A stretch of DNA of 8,086 nucleotides, taken from NCBI GenBank assembly GCA_009779045.1, contig WREZ01000047.1, forward strand, positions 1 to 8,086, in the 5' to 3' direction. This document shows positions 1 through 6,158 of this stretch, one piece after another; within the stretch, counting starts at the first letter, position 1, and every line of letters starts with the position of its first letter. This DNA comes from Candidatus Bathycorpusculum sp. (GTDB taxonomy: Archaea > Thermoproteota > Bathyarchaeia > Bathyarchaeales > Bathycorpusculaceae). Below the pieces are notes generated by a model. The model ran no database searches. It was not told the DNA's origin and saw only the letters and a program-made list of their open reading frames with translations. The translations under genes were made by a program, and so were the position numbers.

Positions 1-1
1 A

Positions 2-160
2 AAACCTACTCAAATTTTTTGTCCAAGATGTGCCAGCCCAAAAATTCACCTTTTCAGCAGCCTGGATTTATGGCTAACCCCACAATCCTATCTTTGTGAC
101 GACTGCGGATATAGAGGCGTAATTGTAATGGAACTTGAAAAAGAAGAAGAAGGGGAATAG
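2..160 (+). CDS. Small zinc-ribbon protein, C-terminal part (5' end outside window)
   Basis: An open frame enters from the left edge and ends at TAG 158-160, giving 52 visible residues. It has two zinc knuckles: CPRC near visible residues 7-10 and CDDC near 33-36, the latter followed by GYRG. This spacing is typical of a short rubredoxin-like or TFIIS-like zinc ribbon. The tail is acidic (MELEKEEEGE). Archaeal genomes encode many stand-alone ribbons of about 60-70 residues with this CPRC...CxxCGY layout, so probably only a few N-terminal residues are missing. The gene converges on the TFB gene with a 34-nt gap. No catalytic residues are visible. The function is unknown; nucleic-acid or protein binding is the usual guess for such ribbons. 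The reading frame and zinc site are clear; the role is not. Confidence 0.75.
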   Translation, partial: KPTQIFCPRCASPKIHLFSSLDLWLTPQSYLCDDCGYRGVIVMELEKEEEGE

Positions 161-164
161 TTTA

Positions 165-203
165 ACAAAAAAGAAGAAAATTAAAGGTCCTGATTTAGTC
201 AGG
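165..203 (-). terminator. Probable transcription terminator of the TFB gene
   Basis: Read on the minus strand, a perfect 5-bp inverted repeat (CCTGA/TCAGG, positions 189-203, 5-nt loop containing the TAA stop codon) is followed within a few bases by a T-rich tract at 167-180. Archaeal RNA polymerase terminates on U-rich tracts, with or without a hairpin, so the T tract is the stronger part of the evidence. The short stem may be fortuitous. Confidence 0.5.
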
Positions 204-1136
204 TAGTTCAAGGCATAGTTGTTTTTTGAGTGTTTTGTATCGGTTGCGGACAGTAACTTCGGTTACGCCTGCGGCTTCGGCTATGTCTTTTTGGGTTTTC
301 TTTTCGTTGCTCTGTAGGCATGCTATGTAGAGTGCTGCGGCTGCTAGGCCCATGGGGTCTTTTCCGGCTGCGGCGCGTTTTCGTCTTGCTTCTCTTAGTA
401 TTGCTATAGCTGCGCCTTGAGTTTTTCCTGAGATGCCTGTTTTTTCGGCGATTTTTGATACGTAAGTTAATGGGTCTGCGATTGGCATGTGTACTTCAAG
501 TTCGCGTAGGAGTAATCTGTAGCATCTTGCAACGTCTTTTTTGTCAACAAGACTGGCCTCAGCGATTTCTCGTAGAGTACGGGGGGTTCCGCTTCCGCGG
601 CAGGCAGCATATAGGGCTGCAGCTGCGATAGCAGCAATGGATCTGCCTCGTACTAATCCTTTGTCTAAGGCTTTTCTGTAGATGACAGCTGCTTTTTCTT
701 TAATTGGAGGTGGGATGTAGACTTTATCAGATAAGCGGTCTAATTCAGCCATTGCTTGTGCAAGGTTTCGGTCAACAGATGAGTGGACACGGCTTCGGAT
801 TTGCCATTTTCTAAGTCGCCACATTTGTAGTCTTGTGGATAGAGGAAGTTTTCTTCCGAAGGCATCTCGATCTACTTGACTTATTGCTGTTGATAAGCCT
901 TTATCGTGAACTGAGTAAGATGTTGGAACACCAACACGACTTCTGGAGGCTTTTTCTTCTTGGGTGAATGCACGCCATTCTGGACCTTTGTCCATCATTT
1001 GTTCATATATAACTAGACCGCAGCCTCCGCAGACGGTTTCGCCAGTGTCGTAGTCGTGTACTAAATTGTCACTGCCACATTCAGGACACTTGTCAGCTAA
1101 ACGCTGTGCGGGTTTTGATGTGTCTTTTGTGCTCAA
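195..1136 (-). CDS. tfb: Transcription initiation factor B (TFB, archaeal TFIIB)
   Basis: This basal initiation factor binds the TBP-TATA complex and the BRE and recruits RNA polymerase. The 313-residue length is normal for the family. The N-terminal zinc ribbon has Cys17, Cys20, Cys36 and Cys39 (CPEC...CGGC). It is followed by the B-reader/linker region at about 50-90, with the characteristic GPEWRAF and the SRVGVP...HDKGLST pattern. Two cyclin-fold repeats follow at about 120-215 and 218-310. Each carries the helix-turn-helix type ending seen in TFB (TLREIAEA...V and TQKDIAEAAGVTEVTVRNRY). The start is TTG at 1134-1136. It is preferred because AGGAG lies 9 nt upstream (about 1146-1150 on the plus strand) and the protein begins just before the zinc ribbon, as expected. 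The gene stands alone after a 272-nt spacer. Whether this is the only TFB of the organism cannot be told from here. Confidence 0.97.
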   Translation of the reverse strand: MSTKDTSKPAQRLADKCPECGSDNLVHDYDTGETVCGGCGLVIYEQMMDKGPEWRAFTQEEKASRSRVGVPTSYSVHDKGLSTAISQVDRDAFGRKLPLSTRLQMWRLRKWQIRSRVHSSVDRNLAQAMAELDRLSDKVYIPPPIKEKAAVIYRKALDKGLVRGRSIAAIAAAALYAACRGSGTPRTLREIAEASLVDKKDVARCYRLLLRELEVHMPIADPLTYVSKIAEKTGISGKTQGAAIAILREARRKRAAAGKDPMGLAAAALYIACLQSNEKKTQKDIAEAAGVTEVTVRNRYKTLKKQLCLELPD

Positions 1137-1225
1137 TTTTCTTTACTCCTTAATGTTTTTGCGTTGTGACCTTCACGGTTGGCCGTTTGGCTGAAGAAAA
1201 ACTGTACATATGGTCTACGCAAAAA

Positions 1226-1240
1226 GCTTTTAACTATTCC
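1226..1240 (-). promoter_or_regulatory. Candidate BRE/TATA promoter of the TFB gene
   Basis: On the minus strand the segment reads GGAATAGTTAAAAGC. This resembles an archaeal purine-rich BRE followed by a weak TATA box (TTAAAAG). Initiation about 25 nt downstream would fall near 1204 and give a leader of about 68 nt that contains the AGGAG ribosome binding site. The call rests on consensus resemblance and position only; other A/T-rich stretches nearby (for example 1241-1250) could also serve. Confidence 0.4.
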
Positions 1241-1394
1241 ACTATAAAAACATTGTGGTATTATTAAACTTATCGGACATATAACCCAACAAAAAACAAC
1301 ACCCATGAAACAATCTACAAAAAAAATGACAAAATAACACAAATACACAACCACAAAACACAACGTTCCCATAGAAACACCCAACAATATATTC

Positions 1395-1408
1395 AAAAAA
1401 CAAAAAAA
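1395..1408 (-). terminator. T-run terminator of the regulator/glycosylase-like operon
   Basis: Immediately after the TAG stop of the glycosylase-like gene, the minus strand reads seven T, one G and six T. A long U tract directly downstream of a stop codon is the classic archaeal termination signal. No stem-loop is needed or evident. Confidence 0.7.
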
Positions 1409-2239
1409 CTATTTTTGACAACTTGAACAAAAATACACGCATCCACCACCATGACTAACTTTTTCTATTTGACAACCACAAACAGAACAAAAATGATCCT
1501 TTTTATTTGACCCCATCATAGCAACGTACAAACCAGATTTACCATATAAATCTACAAACTGACTCTTGCCACCAGCCTCTAACCGTTCCTTAATTAATTG
1601 AACAATCGCCACATAGAGACCCTGCTTTTCCTCTAACGTAAGCATACCAGTATTACGTTTAGGACTAATTTTAGCGCGATATATAATGTCCTGAAAAGCA
1701 CTATTAGACACCCCAACAATAACAGCTGTTTTTCCAACTAAAGCAGCTTTAATGTTCTGTTTCTTATTATCAAGTTGTTTAATGAAACATTCAAATGTAA
1801 AGCTTGGTTCAAGAGGGTTTAGTATTTGACTAAAATCTCTATTGTAGAGATAAACAGTTTTTAAAAAAGAGTCCTCGACAACTTGTATACAGCCCATACC
1901 CGTTAAATTAATTGTTAAAAAAACGTCTTGTAGGTCCATTTTTAGGTGAAATTTAGACAGCGTAGTTTGTGATGTATGTAAAGATATGATACCACCGTAT
2001 TCAGGTGCTAAAACTATGTTCCAACTGTTATCAAGTTTAACAACAATAGTGTTACCTCTAGACGTAACCAAGAGAATTTTGCGGCCAATCATGTAGTTAA
2101 GAACTTGATTTGCGCTTATGAAGCCTTTTTGTTGAAACTGCTGACTATTTTGCACTTCATAATTTACAATTATTTTACCAGTTAGTTCTTTGCTCATTTG
2201 ATTTGCAAGAATATAAATTTCAGGACATTCAAGACTCAT
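1409..2239 (-). CDS. Divergent Fpg/Nei (MutM-like) DNA glycosylase family protein
   Basis: The 276 residues follow the Fpg/Nei layout: an N-terminal sandwich starting with an ExPE segment (Glu4, Pro6, Glu7), an H2TH middle domain (about 145-235, with GVSN at 176-179 matching the Fpg GIGN loop, then FQDII and an ISPKR segment), and a C-terminal zinc finger with Cys251, Cys254, Cys271 and Cys274 ending CSSCQK. Known family members excise oxidised bases and cut the strand using an N-terminal proline. Here residue 2 is Ser and the slot next to Glu4 is Leu3. The hairpin lysine slot reads Asn63 (SRGN), and the zinc-finger arginine slot reads Gly266. Glu4 and Asn179 remain. A similar proline-less branch occurs in other archaea as far as I recall, so it is probably a genuine subfamily and not a decayed gene. 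Substrate and activity are uncertain. The gene lies 13 nt downstream of the regulator gene and no clear ribosome binding site is seen, which suggests cotranscription. Confidence 0.85.
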   Translation of the reverse strand: MSLECPEIYILANQMSKELTGKIIVNYEVQNSQQFQQKGFISANQVLNYMIGRKILLVTSRGNTIVVKLDNSWNIVLAPEYGGIISLHTSQTTLSKFHLKMDLQDVFLTINLTGMGCIQVVEDSFLKTVYLYNRDFSQILNPLEPSFTFECFIKQLDNKKQNIKAALVGKTAVIVGVSNSAFQDIIYRAKISPKRNTGMLTLEEKQGLYVAIVQLIKERLEAGGKSQFVDLYGKSGLYVAMMGSNKKDHFCSVCGCQIEKVSHGGGCVYFCSSCQK

Positions 2240-2252
2240 GTTAATCGCTGCA

Positions 2253-3086
2253 TCAAACAGTTTTTGCGTCTTTTACCTCATATATAATGTCACGAGCAAA
2301 ATGCATATTTTGTGAGTCTATCTCCTGAATCATCTTGTTTACCATTCGACCGACCACAAGAACTAACACATTTAAACCCCTAGAAGCAGCGATGACAGCT
2401 GCATGACTAATACCAAATTCTATATCAGCCTTAAGGCTTAATTTATTAGCTACTGCCCTACCAACAGCCCCCATAACACCTATACGATCAGGTTTAAAAT
2501 CATTAATTAACTCAGTTATTTTTACTATATCAACTGTCCTTGAACCACCTTGTCGAATACTAGGTAACTTGACTATTAAAATTCTACCTTGCCTTAGTTT
2601 TATCTTACCCTTTAGATCTTTCAACCCTATATCTTCACCAGCCTCAGCATCATTTGTTGCTATACCAACAGCTTCAACATCTGGATCAGTTACAGATACA
2701 GTATAAAATATACCACCTTTAGTGATTAAACCCACTTGTTCGTTAACCTTTACTGGAAGAGTAGCCAGAGCTATCCAGGCATGATCAACTTTTAACTCGT
2801 TTTTAATAGATTTAACGTATGAATCTAGATTTTTTAGTTCTTCACGAAGTTTTATAATTCCTTTTTGCGTTAGACGATAATCAGCCCGCTCAGATCCTGC
2901 CTCTAAGAGACCTTCTTTGGATAGCTTTTTGAAATATTTAGAGATAGCTTGAATGGTGATACCCATGGTTTCACTTATGTCTTTTTGCTTTACATGGGGT
3001 TGATTCCGCATTACTTCAAGTAAAATTTGAAATTTTGTAAATTCACCCTTATCTCGGAGCAAAAGGTTTGGCAGCGGTTTTTTCAT
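2253..3086 (-). CDS. Winged-helix transcriptional regulator with archaeal C-terminal domain; candidate regulator of the cobalt transporter
   Basis: The protein has 277 residues. Residues about 16-75 form a MarR/Lrp-like winged helix: FTKFQILLEVM, then the helix-turn-helix QKDISETMGITIQAISKYFKKLSKEG, then a wing ending YRLTQKG. A short helical linker (about 78-98) joins a domain at about 100-270 of unknown function, with mixed alpha/beta features and Gly-rich turns (ITKGG, GIATNDAEAGEDIG, VMGAVGRAVANK). That domain is probably for ligand binding or dimerisation. No compact His/Cys metal site stands out; His102, His228 and His262 are scattered. I recognise the architecture as an archaeal family of predicted regulators but not a characterised member. 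The ATG at 3084-3086 has AGGA about 5 nt upstream. The gene is divergent from cbiM across 88 bp, which makes autoregulation and control of the transporter a reasonable inference. It is the first gene of a two-gene operon with the glycosylase-like gene. Confidence 0.8.
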   Translation of the reverse strand: MKKPLPNLLLRDKGEFTKFQILLEVMRNQPHVKQKDISETMGITIQAISKYFKKLSKEGLLEAGSERADYRLTQKGIIKLREELKNLDSYVKSIKNELKVDHAWIALATLPVKVNEQVGLITKGGIFYTVSVTDPDVEAVGIATNDAEAGEDIGLKDLKGKIKLRQGRILIVKLPSIRQGGSRTVDIVKITELINDFKPDRIGVMGAVGRAVANKLSLKADIEFGISHAAVIAASRGLNVLVLVVGRMVNKMIQEIDSQNMHFARDIIYEVKDAKTV

Positions 3087-3107
3087 ACTTTCCTATTCAA
3101 CCTGTAG

Positions 3108-3121
3108 TTAACCAACGTTAA
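3108..3121. promoter_or_regulatory. Inverted repeat TTAAC-N4-GTTAA, candidate operator on the regulator side
   Basis: A perfect 5-bp inverted repeat with a 4-nt spacer. The same bases also form a direct repeat of GTTAA at 3107 and 3117, 10 bp apart, which is one helical turn. It lies close to where the regulator gene should start transcription (about 25 nt from the shared TATA element), so a bound protein could block that promoter. Short A/T-rich repeats arise by chance fairly often. Confidence 0.4.
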
Positions 3122-3126
3122 ACGAA

Positions 3127-3136
3127 TATTTATATG
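3127..3136. promoter_or_regulatory. Shared TATA element of the divergent promoters
   Basis: The plus strand reads TATTTATATG, giving a TATA box TTTATATG (3129-3136) towards cbiM. The minus strand reads TATAAATA (3127-3134) towards the regulator gene. Starts about 25-27 nt away in each direction would give very short leaders (roughly 15-20 nt) for both genes, with the palindromes at 3108-3121 and 3142-3156 near the two start sites. One or two TBP sites are possible; only mapping of the starts can decide. Confidence 0.55.
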
Positions 3137-3141
3137 TCTAT

Positions 3142-3156
3142 TGGATAAATTATCCA
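3142..3156. promoter_or_regulatory. Perfect 15-bp palindrome TGGATAA-A-TTATCCA, candidate operator of cbiMNQO
   Basis: Two perfect 7-bp arms surround a single central A. The element sits between the TATA box (3129-3136) and the cbiM ribosome binding site (3158-3163), overlapping or just ahead of the expected transcription start, the usual place for an archaeal repressor site. Perfect symmetry of this length within 88 bp is unlikely to be chance. The divergent winged-helix protein is the obvious candidate ligand, but this is inferred. Confidence 0.6.
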
Positions 3157-3174
3157 TAAGGAGTATATATTCAC

Positions 3175-3945
3175 ATGCACATAATGGAAGGTTATTTACC
3201 ACTTGAATGGTGTTTAGTATGGTTTGCAATATCATTACCTATACTAGTTTATGGTGTTTACAAACTAACAAAAATCACAAAAAAGGTGCCTGAAGCCAAA
3301 CCGCTTTTAGCATTAATGGGCGCATTCATCTTTGTAATATCCGCCCTCAAACTTCCCTCTATGGTATCAGGAAGTAGCTCACATCCAACTGGTTCAGGAT
3401 TTGCAGCCATATTTTTCGGCCCCGCTGTAGCTGGCGTACTTTCCTCGATAGTTTTGGTATTTCAAGCATTACTGTTAGCTCATGGTGGATTAACTACGCT
3501 TGGTGCAAATCTATTCTCTATGGGCATAGCTGGACCCGCAGTGGGTTATGCGGTATGGCTAATATTCAAACGAACAAAGTTCAATGACCCTGCACGGGCT
3601 CAAGTTGCCATGAACGAAGAAGCATCATATAGATTAATCAAAAAGACAACATTTCGCGCCTCTATAGGCATCTTTATTGCAGTTGTCCTTAGCGATTTAA
3701 CAACATACGTTGTAACCGCCTTACAGCTAGCTCTTGCTGTCCCATTAGAAGGAGGCATCGCTGCATCCTTTACAACGTTTCTAAGCATATACGCCGTAAC
3801 ACAAATTCCATTAGCCATAGCTGAAGGTCTTTTCGCAGTTGTAATCTTTAGTTTCCTAGCAACCTATAAAAACAATCTTCTCTCCTTGCTAAAGGTCTTT
3901 AAGAGCCCCCGTTCAAACGGGAAAAAACAGGAGACAACACAATGA
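3175..3945 (+). CDS. cbiM: CbiM, substrate-binding membrane component of ECF cobalt importer
   Basis: This is the S-component of a group I energy-coupling factor transporter; it binds Co2+ (or Ni2+) and carries it across the membrane. The 256-residue protein begins MHIMEGYLP, the conserved start whose amino terminus and His2 bind the metal in this family, so the ATG at 3175 is certain. AAGGAG lies 11 nt upstream. Other family marks are SSSHPTGSG (67-75, including His70), the FQALLLAHGGLTTLGANLFSMGIAGP-type helix at about 96-121 (His103) and PLAIAEG (212-218). About seven hydrophobic segments are present and the C-terminal tail is basic and polar. The stop overlaps the next start as ATGA, implying translational coupling with cbiN. 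Cobalt is preferred over nickel because the partner is a CbiN with the AEFSGTDG motif, not a PDGLE-type NikN, but specificity is not proved by sequence. Confidence 0.95.
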   Translation: MHIMEGYLPLEWCLVWFAISLPILVYGVYKLTKITKKVPEAKPLLALMGAFIFVISALKLPSMVSGSSSHPTGSGFAAIFFGPAVAGVLSSIVLVFQALLLAHGGLTTLGANLFSMGIAGPAVGYAVWLIFKRTKFNDPARAQVAMNEEASYRLIKKTTFRASIGIFIAVVLSDLTTYVVTALQLALAVPLEGGIAASFTTFLSIYAVTQIPLAIAEGLFAVVIFSFLATYKNNLLSLLKVFKSPRSNGKKQETTQ

Positions 3946-4451
3946 AATACCTACCCTACCTTGCGTTAGCAATTATACTACCCATGGTATTTGTAGGCTA
4001 TGTGATTGCTCTAGGATATACGCCCTTAACTGAGGAACTCATCACGTTACCAGAGGAAACTGAAATCCTGCTGTTTAGTGTTCAAGCGGGACTTGGAGCG
4101 GCAACCATAGGATACTTTTTTGGCACGCGAAAGGGTGAAAAATCAAGAAAACTCACCCCAAATAAAGATGTCACACATAAGCAGAAATTTGATTTCAAAT
4201 ACTTGCTATTAATTGCAATTGTGATAGCTATCTTTATAGTACCGTTCGTAATTCACCCAAATGCTGAGTTTAGTGGCACAGATGGTCAAGGACCAGAGGC
4301 TATAGAAGACAGCGGCTACACCCCATGGATTGACCCAATGGGCTTCCAACCAGATGAATTAGGTGAGAAAGCGATATTCTCCCTTCAGGTAGCTATAGGT
4401 GCTATTATACTCGCTTACCTCATAGGGTATATAAAAACAAAAGGCACCTGA
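3942..4451 (+). CDS. cbiN: CbiN, duplicated double-length form of the cobalt transporter small subunit
   Basis: CbiN is normally about 90-100 residues with two helices joined by an outer loop, and it helps CbiM load metal. This protein has 169 residues and four predicted helices (about 5-25, 41-62, 86-104 and 143-164). Residues 86-169 are a complete CbiN: helix, PNAEFSGTDGQGPEAIED loop, GYTPW, then the FSLQ..IGA helix. Residues 1-65 are a second, shortened copy: a helix, then GYTP at 25-28 and FSVQAGLGA at 45-53, matching GYTP at 125-128 and FSLQVAIGA at 146-154. This copy lacks the AEF...DG loop. A charged linker (63-85) joins the copies on the presumed inner side. AGGAG sits 8 nt before the ATG, and the start overlaps the cbiM stop by 4 nt. 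The family call is firm; the role of the extra copy is unknown. Confidence 0.9.
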   Translation: MKYLPYLALAIILPMVFVGYVIALGYTPLTEELITLPEETEILLFSVQAGLGAATIGYFFGTRKGEKSRKLTPNKDVTHKQKFDFKYLLLIAIVIAIFIVPFVIHPNAEFSGTDGQGPEAIEDSGYTPWIDPMGFQPDELGEKAIFSLQVAIGAIILAYLIGYIKTKGT

Positions 4452-4472
4452 TAACATGGACGGAAATATCAA

Positions 4473-5279
4473 TTGAGCCATTCAGATCTCTACGTAGAAG
4501 TAGACAGGTCAGCATACACAAACGCTTTAGCAGAAAGCAGCCCTATAACAAAAACTTTTTTTGCCCTCTCGGCACTTTTTTTATGTGTCTCTGCACTCTC
4601 TGCACGAGCATTCATAGTGCCTATAATATTATTTATCATATGCACCAGTTTAACTTTAGGCATAGCTAAAGTAAAACCCCATCTCTATCTAGACATGTAT
4701 GCCTATCCAACACTTATGATAATACTTAGCTGTACTATCATAGCTCTGTTTTTCGGTGTAGGAGAACCCCTAACACAAATCAACCTACAATGGACAACTT
4801 GGACTATATACAAAAATGGAGTTACCATGGCCATAAACATTTTCTTAAGTGTTATGGGCTCCCTTTCATGTCTGTTCTTTTTAGTATTAACAACCTCTAT
4901 AACAGACCTTAGCTTATTACTAAGACGTGTCCACATTCCAACAGTACTAATAGAATTATCCATACTAATTTACAGATACATCTTTATGTTTATGGAAATT
5001 TCACACACAATGACAACTGCCCAAAAACTACGTCTGGGAGGAAACAGTTGGTTAAAAAAAATCCGAGAGGTATCTCTTCTAGCAGGCAACCTTTTCATAA
5101 GGACACTTGAGCAGGGTGAACGAACTTTTGTTGCTATGAATGCAAGAGGTTATGACGGAAACATTTATGCTTTAGAAGAGTTTCCAAAACCCAAAAAAAC
5201 CATGCTTGCCGCAATCATATTGTTTGATGTGCTCATAGTTGCTGTAATCTTTTTAACTTTGAATAGTGGAGTCATATAA
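4473..5279 (+). CDS. cbiQ: CbiQ, transmembrane coupling (T) component of ECF cobalt importer
   Basis: CbiQ is the EcfT scaffold that links CbiM/CbiN to the CbiO ATPase dimer. The 268-residue protein has N-terminal helices at about 25-65, 78-96 and 118-143. A long cytoplasmic helical region at 145-230 carries the coupling motifs: LLRRVHIP (149-155), AQKLRLG (183-189, in place of the usual first Ala-Arg-Gly motif) and AMNARGYDG (221-229, canonical second motif). A final helix lies at about 245-264. The start is TTG at 4473, 21 nt after the cbiN stop, with only a weak GGA 8 nt upstream. An ATG at 4456 runs into a stop in another frame, and no ATG lies in frame before residue 75, which would be too late for the conserved N-terminus (DLYVEVDRSAY). 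The TTG call is therefore by exclusion. The first coupling motif deviates slightly (KLRLG), which could be normal for this lineage. Confidence 0.93.
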   Translation: MSHSDLYVEVDRSAYTNALAESSPITKTFFALSALFLCVSALSARAFIVPIILFIICTSLTLGIAKVKPHLYLDMYAYPTLMIILSCTIIALFFGVGEPLTQINLQWTTWTIYKNGVTMAINIFLSVMGSLSCLFFLVLTTSITDLSLLLRRVHIPTVLIELSILIYRYIFMFMEISHTMTTAQKLRLGGNSWLKKIREVSLLAGNLFIRTLEQGERTFVAMNARGYDGNIYALEEFPKPKKTMLAAIILFDVLIVAVIFLTLNSGVI

Positions 5280-5280
5280 C

Positions 5281-6147
5281 ATGTTATTTAGAGTAGAGAA
5301 TTTAACGCATCAGTACTCAGATGGTACATTAGCCCTAAAGGATATATCTCTAACAGTTGATAAAGGCGAACGGATTGCTCTGTTAGGCACTAACGGTTCA
5401 GGGAAAACTACTCTACTCAACCATTTTAACGGGATTTTAAAACCTACAGCAGGCAATATACACTTTGAAGATAAACCTCTAAAATACGACACTAAATCCT
5501 TACTAAATCTACGAAAAAGAGTTGGATTTGTTTTCCAAGACCCTAATGACCAACTTTTTGCACCCACAGTAAAACAAGATGTGGCTTTTGGGCCTTTGAA
5601 TCTAGGTTACACCATTGAAACCGTCAAAAAACTAGTAGATGAAGCACTCACCACTGTCGGTATGACTGAATATGCAAATAAACCGCCTCACTTTTTAAGT
5701 GGTGGTCAAAAGAAACGTGTTGCACTTGCAGGTGTTTTGGCTATGCAACCCGAAGTCATTATTATGGATGAGCCCACTTCAAGCCTTGATCCTATAGCCA
5801 CTAGCGACATCTTACATTTACTGCTTCAACTTAATAAAGAAAAAGGCATCTCATTGGTACTAGCTACACACGATGTAGACATTGTACCATTGTTCGCAGA
5901 CAAACTCTACATCTTAAACAAAGGCAAAATAGTCTCTGAGGGCACGCCTAAAACGAGCTTCTCAAACACCGAGTTAATCCGAAAAGTAAACTTGCGCTCA
6001 CCCCGTATAGCTCACTTATTTGAAGTTCTAAAGAAAGAAAACAACCTACCCATAGCTGACGAGCTTCCCCTAACAATTAGTGAGGCAAGAAGGGAAATTT
6101 TGCGGCTCATAGCTGAAGTCTGTAAAGAGACTAAAAATAGTGTTTAG
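5281..6147 (+). CDS. cbiO: CbiO, ATPase component of ECF cobalt importer
   Basis: ABC ATPase that powers the transporter, acting as a homodimer on the inner membrane face. With the start at 5281 it has 288 residues. All nucleotide-binding motifs are intact: Walker A GTNGSGKT (36-43), Q-loop FQDPNDQLF (Gln86), signature LSGGQ (139-143), Walker B VIIMDEP with catalytic Glu164, D-loop SSLD, and switch His197 (ATHDVD). The FQDPNDQLFAPTV segment after the Q-loop is typical of CbiO/EcfA. A helical tail of about 60 residues follows the core. ATG 5281 is chosen over an in-frame GTG at 5266 because GGAG lies 9 nt upstream, the GTG has no ribosome binding site, and ATG leaves a single base after the cbiQ stop. 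It is the last gene of the cbiMNQO operon; the ATPase gene converges from the other side. Confidence 0.96.
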   Translation: MLFRVENLTHQYSDGTLALKDISLTVDKGERIALLGTNGSGKTTLLNHFNGILKPTAGNIHFEDKPLKYDTKSLLNLRKRVGFVFQDPNDQLFAPTVKQDVAFGPLNLGYTIETVKKLVDEALTTVGMTEYANKPPHFLSGGQKKRVALAGVLAMQPEVIIMDEPTSSLDPIATSDILHLLLQLNKEKGISLVLATHDVDIVPLFADKLYILNKGKIVSEGTPKTSFSNTELIRKVNLRSPRIAHLFEVLKKENNLPIADELPLTISEARREILRLIAEVCKETKNSV

Positions 6148-6158
6148 CCAAAGTTTTC

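Larger units (their letters stand above)
1137..1408. other. A/C-rich, nearly G-free intergenic spacer
   Basis: This spacer lies between the TFB start and the end of the glycosylase-like gene. The TFB-proximal part holds the presumed TFB promoter and leader. The part from 1261 to 1400 is very asymmetric: on the plus strand it has only 6 G against about 35 C, with A dominating. Open frames crossing it on the minus strand encode only Phe/Val/Cys-rich hydrophobic strings, which T- and G-rich DNA would give by chance. No RNA gene was recognised. Confidence 0.6.

Noticed and set aside
1241..1250. TATA-like CTATAAAAAC on the plus strand as a promoter
   Set aside because: No plus-strand gene lies downstream; the next 1,900 bases code on the minus strand.
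1133..1396. Minus-strand open frame of 87 codons in the spacer upstream of TFB
   Set aside because: It starts with TTG without a ribosome binding site, encodes a Phe/Val/Cys-rich string expected from G/T-rich DNA, and runs through the TFB promoter and leader to overlap the TFB start.
1242..1442. Minus-strand open frame of 66 codons overlapping the glycosylase-like gene end
   Set aside because: Same low-complexity T-rich DNA in another frame, and it overlaps the 3' end of a real gene and its T-run terminator.
3137..3174. Cobalamin riboswitch or other structured leader before cbiM
   Set aside because: The predicted leader is only about 15-20 nt and no B12-box-like sequence is present; the palindrome is better explained as a protein site.
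4456..4475. ATG at 4456 as an alternative start for cbiQ
   Set aside because: It is in a different frame and meets TGA after six codons.
5266..5280. GTG start of cbiO adding five residues
   Set aside because: There is no ribosome binding site before it and it overlaps the cbiQ end, whereas ATG 5281 has GGAG at a good distance and begins directly at the conserved ABC N-terminus.
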